Shown: piece after piece, positions 8,603 through 16,487 of the stretch
Position numbering within the stretch: position 1 is the stretch's first letter
Layout of the letters: each line of letters opens with the position of its first letter
From: Neobacillus sp. SuZ13
Lineage (GTDB): Bacteria; Bacillota; Bacilli; Bacillales; Cytobacillaceae
Assembly: GCF_030123365.1 (NCBI RefSeq)
Contig: NZ_CP126107.1
Span: 5,197,501-5,261,500 of the forward strand
Direction: 5' to 3'
DNA: 64,000 nucleotides
Translations under genes and position numbers: made by a program
Notes under the pieces: model-generated
Seen by the model: only the letters and a program-made list of their open reading frames with translations
Told to the model about the DNA's origin: nothing
The model's database searches: none

Positions 8603-9169
8603 ATGTATAATCCTTATTATATGCCGCTTGAGTATCAAAATAGTGTAGTAAATCAGCTGAATCTGCAAAGACAATATCATGGTGGCGGGATGCAGCATAA
8701 TCATGGCGGGCACCATCATCATGGCGGTCAGCAGCACAATAACGGTGTGCAACATTACCATGGTGGACAGCACCACAACCATGGCGGACATGGCGGACAT
8801 TCAGGATTTAATCTTGGATCATTAGGTTCAAGCCTTCTCGGGCTTGGATTAGGGTATTTAGGTGGGGCGGGGCTGGCAAATGCAACTAATCCAGGAGGTT
8901 ATGGATTGGGCGGTGGTTATGGCGGCTTCCCTGGATACGGTGGATTCGGAGGATACCCTGGAGGACCTAGTCAAGGTTATAATCTATATGGTCCCGGGCT
9001 TGGCGGAGGCTATCCGACTGGCAGCAGCCCGGGTTACCCAGGAGTTGGACCTCATATGAACAAGTACGGCCAGCCTTTCCAACCAGCTCCTAGTTTAAGC
9101 GGCTATGGAACATGGTCTCCAAGCGAATATGGCCTGCCAAGTCCAAGGCAGGGATTGGGTAGTTTTTAG
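8603..9169 (+). CDS. His/Gly-rich low-complexity protein, possible spore coat component
   Basis: A 188-residue protein with no recognised domain but strong composition bias. Residues about 26-66 form a His-rich block (HNHGGHHHHGG and related repeats). Residues 70-130 are Gly/Tyr/Leu-rich (GGYGLGGGYGGFPGYGGFGG). A Pro/Ser/Gly tail follows. There is no signal peptide. GGAGAGAGGAGAAG gives a strong SD before the ATG at 8603. CATAGGATA at 8563-8571 fits the SigK -10 pattern, but I find no good -35, so late-sporulation expression is only suggested. Gly-Tyr-rich proteins of this kind are common in Bacillus coats; the His block could bind zinc, nickel or copper. Confidence 0.6.
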   Translation: MYNPYYMPLEYQNSVVNQLNLQRQYHGGGMQHNHGGHHHHGGQQHNNGVQHYHGGQHHNHGGHGGHSGFNLGSLGSSLLGLGLGYLGGAGLANATNPGGYGLGGGYGGFPGYGGFGGYPGGPSQGYNLYGPGLGGGYPTGSSPGYPGVGPHMNKYGQPFQPAPSLSGYGTWSPSEYGLPSPRQGLGSF

Positions 9170-9205
9170 TTTTTGCACAAAACACCACTCATTTTACATC
9201 TAAAA

Positions 9206-9235
9206 AAAGAGCAAGATCACGGGTCCTGCTCTTTT
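9206..9235. terminator. terminator between the His-rich gene and the VOC gene
   Basis: AAAAGAGCA pairs with TGCTCTTTT between the convergent stops at 9169 and 9268. Confidence 0.7.
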
Positions 9236-9267
9236 GGCATTTAATTTGGGTACTGAATTAGGTAAAA

Positions 9268-9654
9268 CTACCGTTCATACAGTTCAATCGGCAGTCCATC
9301 TGGGTCTGCGAAGAAGGTAAATTTCTTGTTTGTTACTGGGTCAACACGAACGTCTTCAACATTCACTTGATGATTGGTCATAAATTGAACCGCCTCTACG
9401 ATATCATCTACTTCAAAAGCAAGATGCCTCAAACCAGCGGCTTCAGGATAGCTTGGCCGTTCAGCTGGGGTCGGGAACGAAAACAATTCAATTTGATATT
9501 GACCATTCACTGCTAAATCAAGCTTATAGGAATCTCGTTCCTCCCGATATACCTCATTTATGGGAGTGAGCCCAAGAATTCGCACATAAAAATCCTTTGA
9601 TTTTTCATAATCCGAACAAATGACCGCCACATGATGAATCTTATTTAACTTCAT
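9268..9654 (-). CDS. VOC-superfamily (glyoxalase I-like) protein
   Basis: A 128-residue vicinal-oxygen-chelate protein, close to the GloA2/YaeR/YwkD group. The paired beta-alpha-beta-beta-beta modules are visible. His 8 (KIHHVAVIC), a Glu in QIELF, His 77 in GLRHLAFEV and Glu in LPIELYE supply the likely metal ligands. DPDGLPIELYE at the C terminus is a strong family mark. Such proteins are glyoxalase-like lyases or isomerases; the true substrate is unknown. It is monocistronic, with an ATG at 9654. Copy 2 of the dispersed palindrome lies upstream. Confidence 0.85.
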   Translation of the reverse strand: MKLNKIHHVAVICSDYEKSKDFYVRILGLTPINEVYREERDSYKLDLAVNGQYQIELFSFPTPAERPSYPEAAGLRHLAFEVDDIVEAVQFMTNHQVNVEDVRVDPVTNKKFTFFADPDGLPIELYER

Positions 9655-9775
9655 CTAACCATATCCCCTTAATCAATCATTCTCAAACAACCACCGCTTG
9701 TCCAGAGACAAGTGGTTCCATTTAAACTTAACATGTCCCCCTCCAAACGGACAACACATCAAAGTGTCCACGGAT

Positions 9776-9788
9776 GGTGCCTGACACC
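9776..9788. repeat. dispersed palindrome GGTGCCTGACACC, copy 2
   Basis: Exact consensus copy 3 bp past the stop of mnaA (minus strand), between it and the VOC gene. Confidence 0.85.
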
Positions 9789-9791
9789 ACT

Positions 9792-10934
9792 CTATTCTCC
9801 TAAGTCCGATGGCCGTTCTTCTTTTTTGAAGTGGTGGAGGATGGCTTTAACGATGCGTTCAGAAGCGTAGCCATCTCCGTAAGGATTGGAAGCGTGAGCC
9901 ATCTTGTCATGGGCGGCTCGGTCTGAAAGCAGCTCATCTGCAAGATCAAATATCGTTTCCTCATCTGTTCCAGCAAGTTTAAGTGTGCCCGCTTCAATTC
10001 CTTCAGGGCGCTCGGTGGTATCACGCAACACTAGCACCGGTACACCTAAGGATGGCGCCTCTTCCTGGACACCGCCAGAGTCCGTTAAAATCAAATAGGC
10101 TCTTGAGGCAAAGTTATGAAAATCGATCACATCAAGAGGTTCGATAAGATGAATCCTTTCATGTTCGCCCAGCACACGATTGGCAATCTCGCGAACGACA
10201 GGATTCATATGAACTGGATACACCACCTGAACATCCTCATGCTTTTCAACCAATCGTCGAATCGCACGGAACATGTTTTCCATTGGCTCCCCTGTGTTTT
10301 CCCTGCGATGGGCCGTCATGAGAATTAATCGATCACTCCCAAGGCGGTCTAAAACAGGATGTGAATAATTTCCCCTTACTGTTGTTTTTAGCGCATCGAT
10401 GGCCGTATTTCCAGTGATATAAATGGATTCTTCCCGCTTATTTTCCAACAAAAGGTTTTGCTTCGATTGGGAGGTTGGCGAAAAGTGAAGATCCGCCAAC
10501 ACTCCCGTCAACTGACGGTTCATTTCCTCCGGGTACGGGGAATATTTATTATGAGTCCGGAGTCCAGCTTCAACGTGTCCGATCGGAATCGAATGATAAA
10601 AAGCAGCTAAGCTCGCGACAAAGGTGGTCGTCGTATCACCATGGACCAGGACAATATCTGGCTTAACGTCGGCAAGAACTTGATTGAGCCCTTCTAAACT
10701 CCGGGTTGTTACTTCTAGCAACGTTTGTCGTTCCTTCATTATATTTAAATCATAATCAGGAGTAATTTCAAAAATTTGCAACACCTGATCAAGCATCTCC
10801 CGGTGCTGCGCGGTAACCGTAACAATCGGCTTAATGTGATCAGGGTATTTCCCTAATTCTTTTACTAAGGGAGCCATTTTTATCGCTTCCGGTCTCGTTC
10901 CAAATACAGTCATTACCTTCAATTGATTCTCCAT
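9792..10934 (-). CDS. mnaA: UDP-N-acetylglucosamine 2-epimerase (non-hydrolysing)
   Basis: A cytoplasmic epimerase interconverting UDP-GlcNAc and UDP-ManNAc, which supplies teichoic-acid linkage units and capsule sugars. The GT-B fold motifs are intact: VMTVFGTRPEAIKMAPL at the N terminus, VLVHGDTTT, GHVEAGLRT, YPEEMNR, LMTAHRREN and LTDSGGVQEEAP. I place the start at the ATG at 10934, giving 380 aa, because GGAGG lies 6 nt upstream; an in-frame ATG at 10985 would add 17 residues but lacks an SD. It is monocistronic and divergent from the serine protease. Confidence 0.95.
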   Translation of the reverse strand: MENQLKVMTVFGTRPEAIKMAPLVKELGKYPDHIKPIVTVTAQHREMLDQVLQIFEITPDYDLNIMKERQTLLEVTTRSLEGLNQVLADVKPDIVLVHGDTTTTFVASLAAFYHSIPIGHVEAGLRTHNKYSPYPEEMNRQLTGVLADLHFSPTSQSKQNLLLENKREESIYITGNTAIDALKTTVRGNYSHPVLDRLGSDRLILMTAHRRENTGEPMENMFRAIRRLVEKHEDVQVVYPVHMNPVVREIANRVLGEHERIHLIEPLDVIDFHNFASRAYLILTDSGGVQEEAPSLGVPVLVLRDTTERPEGIEAGTLKLAGTDEETIFDLADELLSDRAAHDKMAHASNPYGDGYASERIVKAILHHFKKEERPSDLGE

Positions 10935-11148
10935 AGCGGCCTCCAACGATCTCTTCCATCCAATATAATTTTCATTCACTAACATGATACCAAAGATTGC
11001 TCAATTATGAAAAAATCATATTCCTTCACTTCCAATGTCATCTTGATATTTTCTAAATATTCCTTTGTACAATATTACTTTTCTTGTCAGGGCGAATATA
11101 TTGCATAGTATATTTTGAAAAATATCCAACCTAGGAGTGAATAATATT

Positions 11149-12501
11149 TTGAAAAAAAGGGCCCTTATTACCATACCTATCACCTTGCTGCTTATTGCGG
11201 TCATGGTGGCTTCCATTTTCCTAATGAATCTCAAACCAGCAGCCGGGAAAATTGCTCAAGCCCAAAAACTTGCTGAATACTCGAAGCCAGCAGTGGTTCG
11301 AATTCTCGACTATGCTGTTGTACAATGGCAGTTTAATAATCCGTATGATCCAGAAGTCATTGCCATATTAGAACAGCTAAATAACCAATCTATCGTAGGC
11401 GGCTCAGGTTCAGGGGCCATTATCAGCTCTAACGGCTATATCGTCACAAATGCACATGTGGTGGAAGCGACTCAACAGGAAGATGAGGAAATTGCCAATG
11501 CCGCATTTGAACAACTAGTAACGATCATCGCAGACTATTTTAAGGTAGAATATGATACAGCCTATAATTACATGGTCCAATACACGCAATACTCTGGAAT
11601 TCAAAAAGTAATCAAAGTAATTTTACCCGGCGGAGATGTCCTTGATGGCGAAGTGAAAAGCTACGGGGCTCCTATTAATGAAGGAAAAGACGTCGCGGTT
11701 CTAAAAATTGAAGGAAAAAACTTACCGACTTTACCGCTTGGAGATTCAGATAATATCCAGAACCAAGATAATATTTGGGTCAGCGGATATCCAGCCGCTG
11801 CTGATTCGGATCTATTATCTCCTGATTCATCGTTAGTTTCTTCAATGAATGCTGGTCAAATTTCAGCAACTTCTAAAAAGACAGACCAAGGAAGCCCGGT
11901 CATTCAAATTAATGCTGCAGCTACCCATGGGAATAGCGGTGGACCTGTCATCAATGAAAACGGTGAAATCATTGGGTTGCTCACCTTTAGGGGGGACACA
12001 GTCAATGGCCAAGAAGTTCAAGGGTTTAACTTTGCCGTTCCTGTTAATACCGTCAAAGAATTTGTAAACCAAGCTGGGGCGAAAAATGCGAAGAGCGAAA
12101 CGGATAAGCTTTATCAAGAAGGACTTAATCTATACTGGGGCGGCTACTATAAGCATGCGTTAGAAAAATTTGAGGCGGTTCAGCGGATTTACCCAAATCA
12201 TTCTGAAATCAAACAATATATCGCAAACGCTGAGAAAAGGATGGGCAACAGTAAGACACTCTGGTCGGATTACGCCACAATCTTCTATATAGTGGACGGT
12301 GTTTCTGGCGTTCTCATCATCATTCTTCTGTTGTTTACGTTTGCTTTTAGACCGAAGCAGCCAGCAGTTGCTCTGGCACCGCCGAAAGCAGAGCCAGAAA
12401 ATACACTAACCGACCTTAACAACGATGGAAAAATCGACGTTCAAGACATCCTCCTTGCCCTCCAAGAGGCACAGAAAAAGCAGAAAAAAGACGAGGAATA
12501 A
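11149..12501 (+). CDS. membrane-anchored S1C (HtrA-like) serine protease with TPR-like segment and EF-hand tail
   Basis: About 450 residues. An N-terminal membrane anchor is followed by an extracytoplasmic trypsin-like domain with His in VTNAHVV, Asp in KDVAVLKIEG and Ser in HGNSGGPV, so the triad is intact. No PDZ domain follows. Instead there is a short TPR-like stretch (LYQEGLNLYWGGYYKHALEKF), a second hydrophobic helix (about 385-408), and a tail ending in a dockerin/EF-hand loop, DLNNDGKIDVQD. Two membrane spans would put this calcium loop inside the cell. I choose TTG at 11149, with AGGAGTG 9 nt upstream; the in-frame GTG at 11137 overlaps the SD. Confidence 0.88.
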   Translation: MKKRALITIPITLLLIAVMVASIFLMNLKPAAGKIAQAQKLAEYSKPAVVRILDYAVVQWQFNNPYDPEVIAILEQLNNQSIVGGSGSGAIISSNGYIVTNAHVVEATQQEDEEIANAAFEQLVTIIADYFKVEYDTAYNYMVQYTQYSGIQKVIKVILPGGDVLDGEVKSYGAPINEGKDVAVLKIEGKNLPTLPLGDSDNIQNQDNIWVSGYPAAADSDLLSPDSSLVSSMNAGQISATSKKTDQGSPVIQINAAATHGNSGGPVINENGEIIGLLTFRGDTVNGQEVQGFNFAVPVNTVKEFVNQAGAKNAKSETDKLYQEGLNLYWGGYYKHALEKFEAVQRIYPNHSEIKQYIANAEKRMGNSKTLWSDYATIFYIVDGVSGVLIIILLLFTFAFRPKQPAVALAPPKAEPENTLTDLNNDGKIDVQDILLALQEAQKKQKKDEE

Positions 12502-12504
12502 TGT

Positions 12505-12517
12505 GGTACCTGACACC
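12505..12517. repeat. dispersed palindrome variant GGTACCTGACACC, copy 3
   Basis: One mismatch to consensus, directly after the protease stop codon. Confidence 0.75.
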
Positions 12518-12541
12518 AATATAATATATTGAGATAAAACC

Positions 12542-12584
12542 GATAGAACAAGGGGATGTAGCGGAAACTACGTCCCCTTTCTAT
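12542..12584 (+). terminator. terminator hairpin after the serine protease gene
   Basis: GATAG and CTATC close an outer stem. Inside it AAGGGGAtGTAG pairs with CTACgTCCCCTT. It separates the protease from zupT. Confidence 0.7.
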
Positions 12585-12617
12585 CATACGGATTCAGTTC
12601 ATGAAGGAGTGATCACA

Positions 12618-13433
12618 ATGACTGAAAATTTGGTATTAGCCTTTGGATTAACATTGTTTGCAGGGCTGGCCACAGGAATTGGCAGCATTCTTGCCTTCTT
12701 TACCTCACATACCAATACTAAATTTTTATCCGTAACTCTCGGATTCTCTGCAGGTGTCATGATCTATGTATCAATGGTTGAAATTTTTGTAAAGGCCAAG
12801 GTAGCTCTTGTTGATTCCTTGGGCATTGGATTAGGAAACTGGTTAACGGTTGGTGGATTTTTTGCTGGGATGGTGTTAATTGCTAGCATTGATAAATTTA
12901 TTCCTAAGCAAAGCAACCCCCATGAACTAAAGAAAGTTGAGGACATGACAACGGGAGGAAGTACGAGTACAGGGGAAAAGCCCGATTTATTAAAAATGGG
13001 TACATTTACAGCTCTTGCGATCGGAATTCATAACTTTCCGGAAGGGATTGCCACCTTCACTTCGGCGTTGCAAGACCCTACACTTGGGATAGCCATTGCC
13101 GTCGCGATTGCGATTCACAATATACCAGAAGGCATCGCCGTCTCCGTACCTGTCTACTTTGCGACTGGTGATAAGAAGCGGGCTTTTAAACTATCATTCT
13201 TGTCTGGTTTATCTGAACCGGTTGGGGCGTTAGCCGCCTACCTCTTTTTAATGCCGTTTCTCAACGAAATCATGTTTGGGATTATTTTTGCAGCAGTGGC
13301 GGGGATCATGGTCTTCATCTCCCTCGACGAATTACTGCCTGCCGCAAAAAGATATGACGAAGCACATCTATCAATCTACGGATTAATTGGCGGGATGGCA
13401 GTAATGGCCCTCAGTCTGTTATTATTCATATGA
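12618..13433 (+). CDS. zupT: ZIP-family zinc transporter ZupT
   Basis: A 271-residue inner-membrane ZIP-family divalent-metal importer. Eight hydrophobic segments are visible. The two signature metal-site helices carry HNFPEG (IGIHNFPEGIATF) and HNIPEG (IAIHNIPEGIAVS), the residues that line the binuclear metal centre in bacterial ZIPs. The ATG at 12618 follows GAAGGAGTG; a GTG at 12609 is part of that SD. It is a single gene bounded by hairpins on both sides. Zinc is the usual substrate; iron and manganese are also possible. No Zur box was identified. Confidence 0.93.
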   Translation: MTENLVLAFGLTLFAGLATGIGSILAFFTSHTNTKFLSVTLGFSAGVMIYVSMVEIFVKAKVALVDSLGIGLGNWLTVGGFFAGMVLIASIDKFIPKQSNPHELKKVEDMTTGGSTSTGEKPDLLKMGTFTALAIGIHNFPEGIATFTSALQDPTLGIAIAVAIAIHNIPEGIAVSVPVYFATGDKKRAFKLSFLSGLSEPVGALAAYLFLMPFLNEIMFGIIFAAVAGIMVFISLDELLPAAKRYDEAHLSIYGLIGGMAVMALSLLLFI

Positions 13434-13461
13434 GAGTCTAAAGTCTGTTGGTGGTGTTTTT

Positions 13462-13504
13462 GGTGTCAGGCACCATGTGTATTTTTCACATGGTACCTGA
13501 TACC
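13462..13504. repeat. dispersed palindrome in full hairpin form, copy 4
   Basis: GGTGTCAGGCACC (13462-13474) is followed by ATGTG, a T-rich loop, CACAT and GGTACCTGATACC (13492-13504). The two halves pair over about 18 bp with two mismatches. It sits between the convergent stops of zupT and rbsK, so it can terminate both. Confidence 0.85.
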
Positions 13505-13515
13505 GTAACTCCTCT

Positions 13516-14442
13516 TTATTTTAGAGTTTTAGCCAGCAATGCTTCTACTTCATGCTTATATGGCATGGCCGGTGCTGTGCCTATTTTTGTGACGGATACG
13601 GCAGCAACAGCGTTAGCAAATTCCATGGCATTTTTAACCGAATAACCATTGCTAATCGCATGGGCAAAGCCACCGTTAAAGGCATCTCCTGCTCCCGTTG
13701 TATCGACCGCTTCAACCGTAAAACTCGGAATCAGTTCCCCTTTTTCTCCTCCGGTGTAAAGGAATGCTCCCTTGCTGCCCAAGGTTATGATAACTGATTT
13801 AACTCCCAGTCCATGAATTATTTGTGCGGCTGATAGTGCCGTACTTTCATCTCGTACTTCAATCCCTGTCAACTCAAAGGCCTCAGTTTCATTTGGAGTG
13901 ATGTAAGCAACATCCCGCAGAATTTCCCTAGGAAACTCTTGATATGGGGCTGGATTTAAAATGATTGGTACGCCATGATTCCTAGCTAATTTCACTGTTG
14001 TCACAATTGCTTCAATGCTTGTTTCTAATTGGATCAACACAATATCTGCTTCCTTTATTTTTTCTTCTGCTTCTACTACCTCTTCTTCCGTTATTGTTCC
14101 ACATGCCCCCAGAGCAACCACGATACTATTTTCGCCCTTTTCATCTACTTCAATTAAAGCAGCCCCTGTAGCCTGATTCGGATCGACTTTAATATATTCC
14201 GTATTCACATTTTCTTTCGTAAAGTGCTTCAATGCTTCTCTTCCAAATACATCATCACCCAATTTGGTTAAAAACGTCACTTCAGAACCGCTCCGAGCAG
14301 CAGCAGTTGCCTGGTTTCCACCTTTCCCGCCAGGCCCCATTTGAAATGGCCCGCCAAGAACTGTTTCCCCCGGTTTCGGAAGATGAGGAGTACGACTCAT
14401 TAAATCAACAACATAACTCCCGACAACAACAACTTTTGACAT
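13516..14442 (-). CDS. rbsK: ribokinase
   Basis: A 308-residue PfkB-family sugar kinase phosphorylating D-ribose at O5 after import. Family signatures are present: the N-terminal GGKGGNQATAAARSG (sugar-binding Gly-Gly) and the C-terminal DTTGAGDAFNGGFA (anion hole and catalytic Asp). The length is normal. It is the last gene of the rbs cluster, unlike B. subtilis, where rbsK follows rbsR. A strong hairpin lies between rbsB and rbsK, so rbsK is probably expressed at a lower level through read-through. GAGGCGGGG provides the SD. Confidence 0.95.
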   Translation of the reverse strand: MSKVVVVGSYVVDLMSRTPHLPKPGETVLGGPFQMGPGGKGGNQATAAARSGSEVTFLTKLGDDVFGREALKHFTKENVNTEYIKVDPNQATGAALIEVDEKGENSIVVALGACGTITEEEVVEAEEKIKEADIVLIQLETSIEAIVTTVKLARNHGVPIILNPAPYQEFPREILRDVAYITPNETEAFELTGIEVRDESTALSAAQIIHGLGVKSVIITLGSKGAFLYTGGEKGELIPSFTVEAVDTTGAGDAFNGGFAHAISNGYSVKNAMEFANAVAAVSVTKIGTAPAMPYKHEVEALLAKTLK

Positions 14443-14482
14443 ATAATTCCCCGCCTCTACTATATTTTTGAAGAATATAAAA

Positions 14483-14511
14483 GTAAAAACGCAATACGAT
14501 TGCGTTTTTAC
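14483..14511 (-). terminator. perfect hairpin between rbsB and rbsK
   Basis: GTAAAAACGCAAT (14483-14495) pairs perfectly with ATTGCGTTTTTAC (14499-14511) around a 3-nt loop, with T-runs in both orientations. It should reduce transcription from rbsB into rbsK, or stabilise the rbsB message. Confidence 0.75.
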
Positions 14512-14525
14512 CTTATAAACTATGA

Positions 14526-15485
14526 TTATTTCGTTTTAACTTCATTCACGTTTTCTTTTGTAACAAGTGTAGAATCAAGAATGACTTCTTTTTCAACATT
14601 TTCTTTCTTAGAAATTTTTTGAGCAGTAATCACTGCTTCTTTTCCAAGGAAGAACGGCGGCTCAGCAATTGTTGCTTCTAATTTACCAGCTTTTATGGCT
14701 TCAATCGATGGGTCAATGGCATCACAGCCAATTAACGTGATTTCATCTAAACGGCCTGCCGCTTCAATTGCAGCTAATGCGCCAAGTGCCATTTCATCAT
14801 TTGCTGCGTATACTCCATCAATCTTAGGGTTTGCTTGAAGAATATCTTCCATTACTTTCATCGCTTCACCGCGGTCAAAGTTTGCTGCTTGTCTAGCTAC
14901 AACTTTAAAGCCAGAATTAGCATCCATAATTTCATTAAAGCCTTTGCTTCTTAACTGTCCTACGTTTGTTCCTAAGATTCCTTGTATCTCAACGATGTTC
15001 CCTTTACCTCCAAGTGCATCCTTTAAGAAAGTACCTGCAATATTACCAGACTTAAGTGCATCAAAACCGATATGAGTGATTACTTCTCCACCATTAGAAG
15101 AACGGTCGATTGTAAAAACAGGGATATCTGCATCGTTTGCTTTTTTAACTGCTTGGACAATCGCGTCACTATCCGTTGGGTCAATGACTAACACATTGAT
15201 ATTTTGTTGTAAAAGATTTTCTACGTCAGATAGTTGTTTACCAGGGTCGTTTTGCGCATCTGTTATAACGAGCTCAACCTTATCTTCTTTGGCTTGTGCT
15301 TCTGCTCCTTCTTTCACTGCAACAAAGAAAGGATTGTTTAACGTATTCATGGATAAACCAACTTTTAGCTTACCGTTATCCTTTGCTTTTGAATCTGGTT
15401 TCGTGCTAGACGCTTCATCCATACTACATCCAACAAGACCAATAATGACCATAAACATTGCCAACAATGAAATAATTTTTTTCAT
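14526..15485 (-). CDS. rbsB: ribose ABC transporter substrate-binding lipoprotein
   Basis: A 319-residue periplasmic-binding-protein-like lipoprotein that captures ribose outside the membrane and delivers it to RbsC/RbsA. The signal peptide ends in a lipobox, GLVGC. The mature protein is a class I sugar-binding protein with KVGLSMNTLNNPFF at the first strand, NVLVIDPTDSDAI, DIPVFTIDRSS, VYAANDEMALGA and IGCDAIDP, all typical of RbsB. It lies downstream of rbsC with a 21-bp gap and has an SD GGGGG before the ATG at 15485. Confidence 0.95.
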   Translation of the reverse strand: MKKIISLLAMFMVIIGLVGCSMDEASSTKPDSKAKDNGKLKVGLSMNTLNNPFFVAVKEGAEAQAKEDKVELVITDAQNDPGKQLSDVENLLQQNINVLVIDPTDSDAIVQAVKKANDADIPVFTIDRSSNGGEVITHIGFDALKSGNIAGTFLKDALGGKGNIVEIQGILGTNVGQLRSKGFNEIMDANSGFKVVARQAANFDRGEAMKVMEDILQANPKIDGVYAANDEMALGALAAIEAAGRLDEITLIGCDAIDPSIEAIKAGKLEATIAEPPFFLGKEAVITAQKISKKENVEKEVILDSTLVTKENVNEVKTK

Positions 15486-15503
15486 CGTAAAACCCCCAAT
15501 TTC

Positions 15504-16487
15504 TTATTTTTTAATTTTTGAAAACTTACTATCAACTAATACAGCAACTAATATAACGAGACCTTTAGCAATACTTTGGTAAAAGGGAGACACGTTCATC
15601 AAATTCAAAATATTATCAAGAACGCCCATAATCAAAGCACCAATCAGCGTTCCGGTAACTGCTCCTTTTCCTCCTGCCAAACTTGTCCCACCAATAATAA
15701 CTGCTGCGATAGCATCTAACTCAATTCCATTTCCCGCAGTTGGCTGTGCTGACATTAATCGTGAGGTGTAAATAATAGCGGATAGGGCTGAAAGCAAACC
15801 AGCAATTCCGAAGACAGCTATTTTAATAGCCTTAACGTTAATCCCTGCCAGAATAGCCGTTTCTTCATTGCCACCGATGGCATAAATGTAACGGCCAAAG
15901 CTGGTGTATTTTAACATCCAATACATAATTCCAAAGATGACAAACATGAGAATGATGGGGACTGGGATACCAAAAATCCGTCCACTTCCAATAAAACGGT
16001 AAGCTTCATTACTAACAACCAGCGGATATCCCTTTGTATAAACCAAGGTCATTCCGCGTGCAATAACCATAATTGCCAATGTGACAATGAAAGAAGGAAT
16101 TCCAAATCTTGCTACAAAGAAACCATTACAAAGACCAAATAATAGACCAACTCCAAGAGCGGCCAGTAATGCAAGTGGAAGCGGCCAGCCAGCGGTTAAG
16201 GCACCAGCTAAAATCGCACCAGAAAAAGCCATTACAGCACCAACGGAAAGGTCAATTCCCGCAATTAAAATAACAAGAGTCATTCCACTAGCGATAATCG
16301 CAATAATAGAAACCTGCCGAAGCACATTCATTACGTTACTCATCGTAAAAAAGACATCAGACAGAAATCCTGCAATTACACATAACACGATAAAAATTAA
16401 TAGTACACGGTATTTTTCAATGAGGGAGAGCGAATTGAACTCCGCCTTTTTCTCCACTTGTTTTTGAACTGATGTTGTACTAGGCAT
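15504..16487 (-). CDS. rbsC: ribose ABC transporter permease
   Basis: A 327-residue inner-membrane permease of the RbsC/AraH family. It has about eight or more hydrophobic segments, GIDLSVGAVMAFSGAILAG (the family signature), GIPSFIVTLA, and a C-terminal GGTSLAGGKGAVTGTLIGAL. The start ATG overlaps the last 8 bp of rbsA, and the SD GGAGGTG lies inside rbsA, so translation is coupled. Confidence 0.95.
   Translation of the reverse strand: MPSTTSVQKQVEKKAEFNSLSLIEKYRVLLIFIVLCVIAGFLSDVFFTMSNVMNVLRQVSIIAIIASGMTLVILIAGIDLSVGAVMAFSGAILAGALTAGWPLPLALLAALGVGLLFGLCNGFFVARFGIPSFIVTLAIMVIARGMTLVYTKGYPLVVSNEAYRFIGSGRIFGIPVPIILMFVIFGIMYWMLKYTSFGRYIYAIGGNEETAILAGINVKAIKIAVFGIAGLLSALSAIIYTSRLMSAQPTAGNGIELDAIAAVIIGGTSLAGGKGAVTGTLIGALIMGVLDNILNLMNVSPFYQSIAKGLVILVAVLVDSKFSKIKK

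Noticed and set aside
10935..10985. Upstream ATG for mnaA adding 17 residues.
   Set aside because: No SD, and the extension is outside the conserved N terminus; GGAGG before the ATG at 10934 decides the start.
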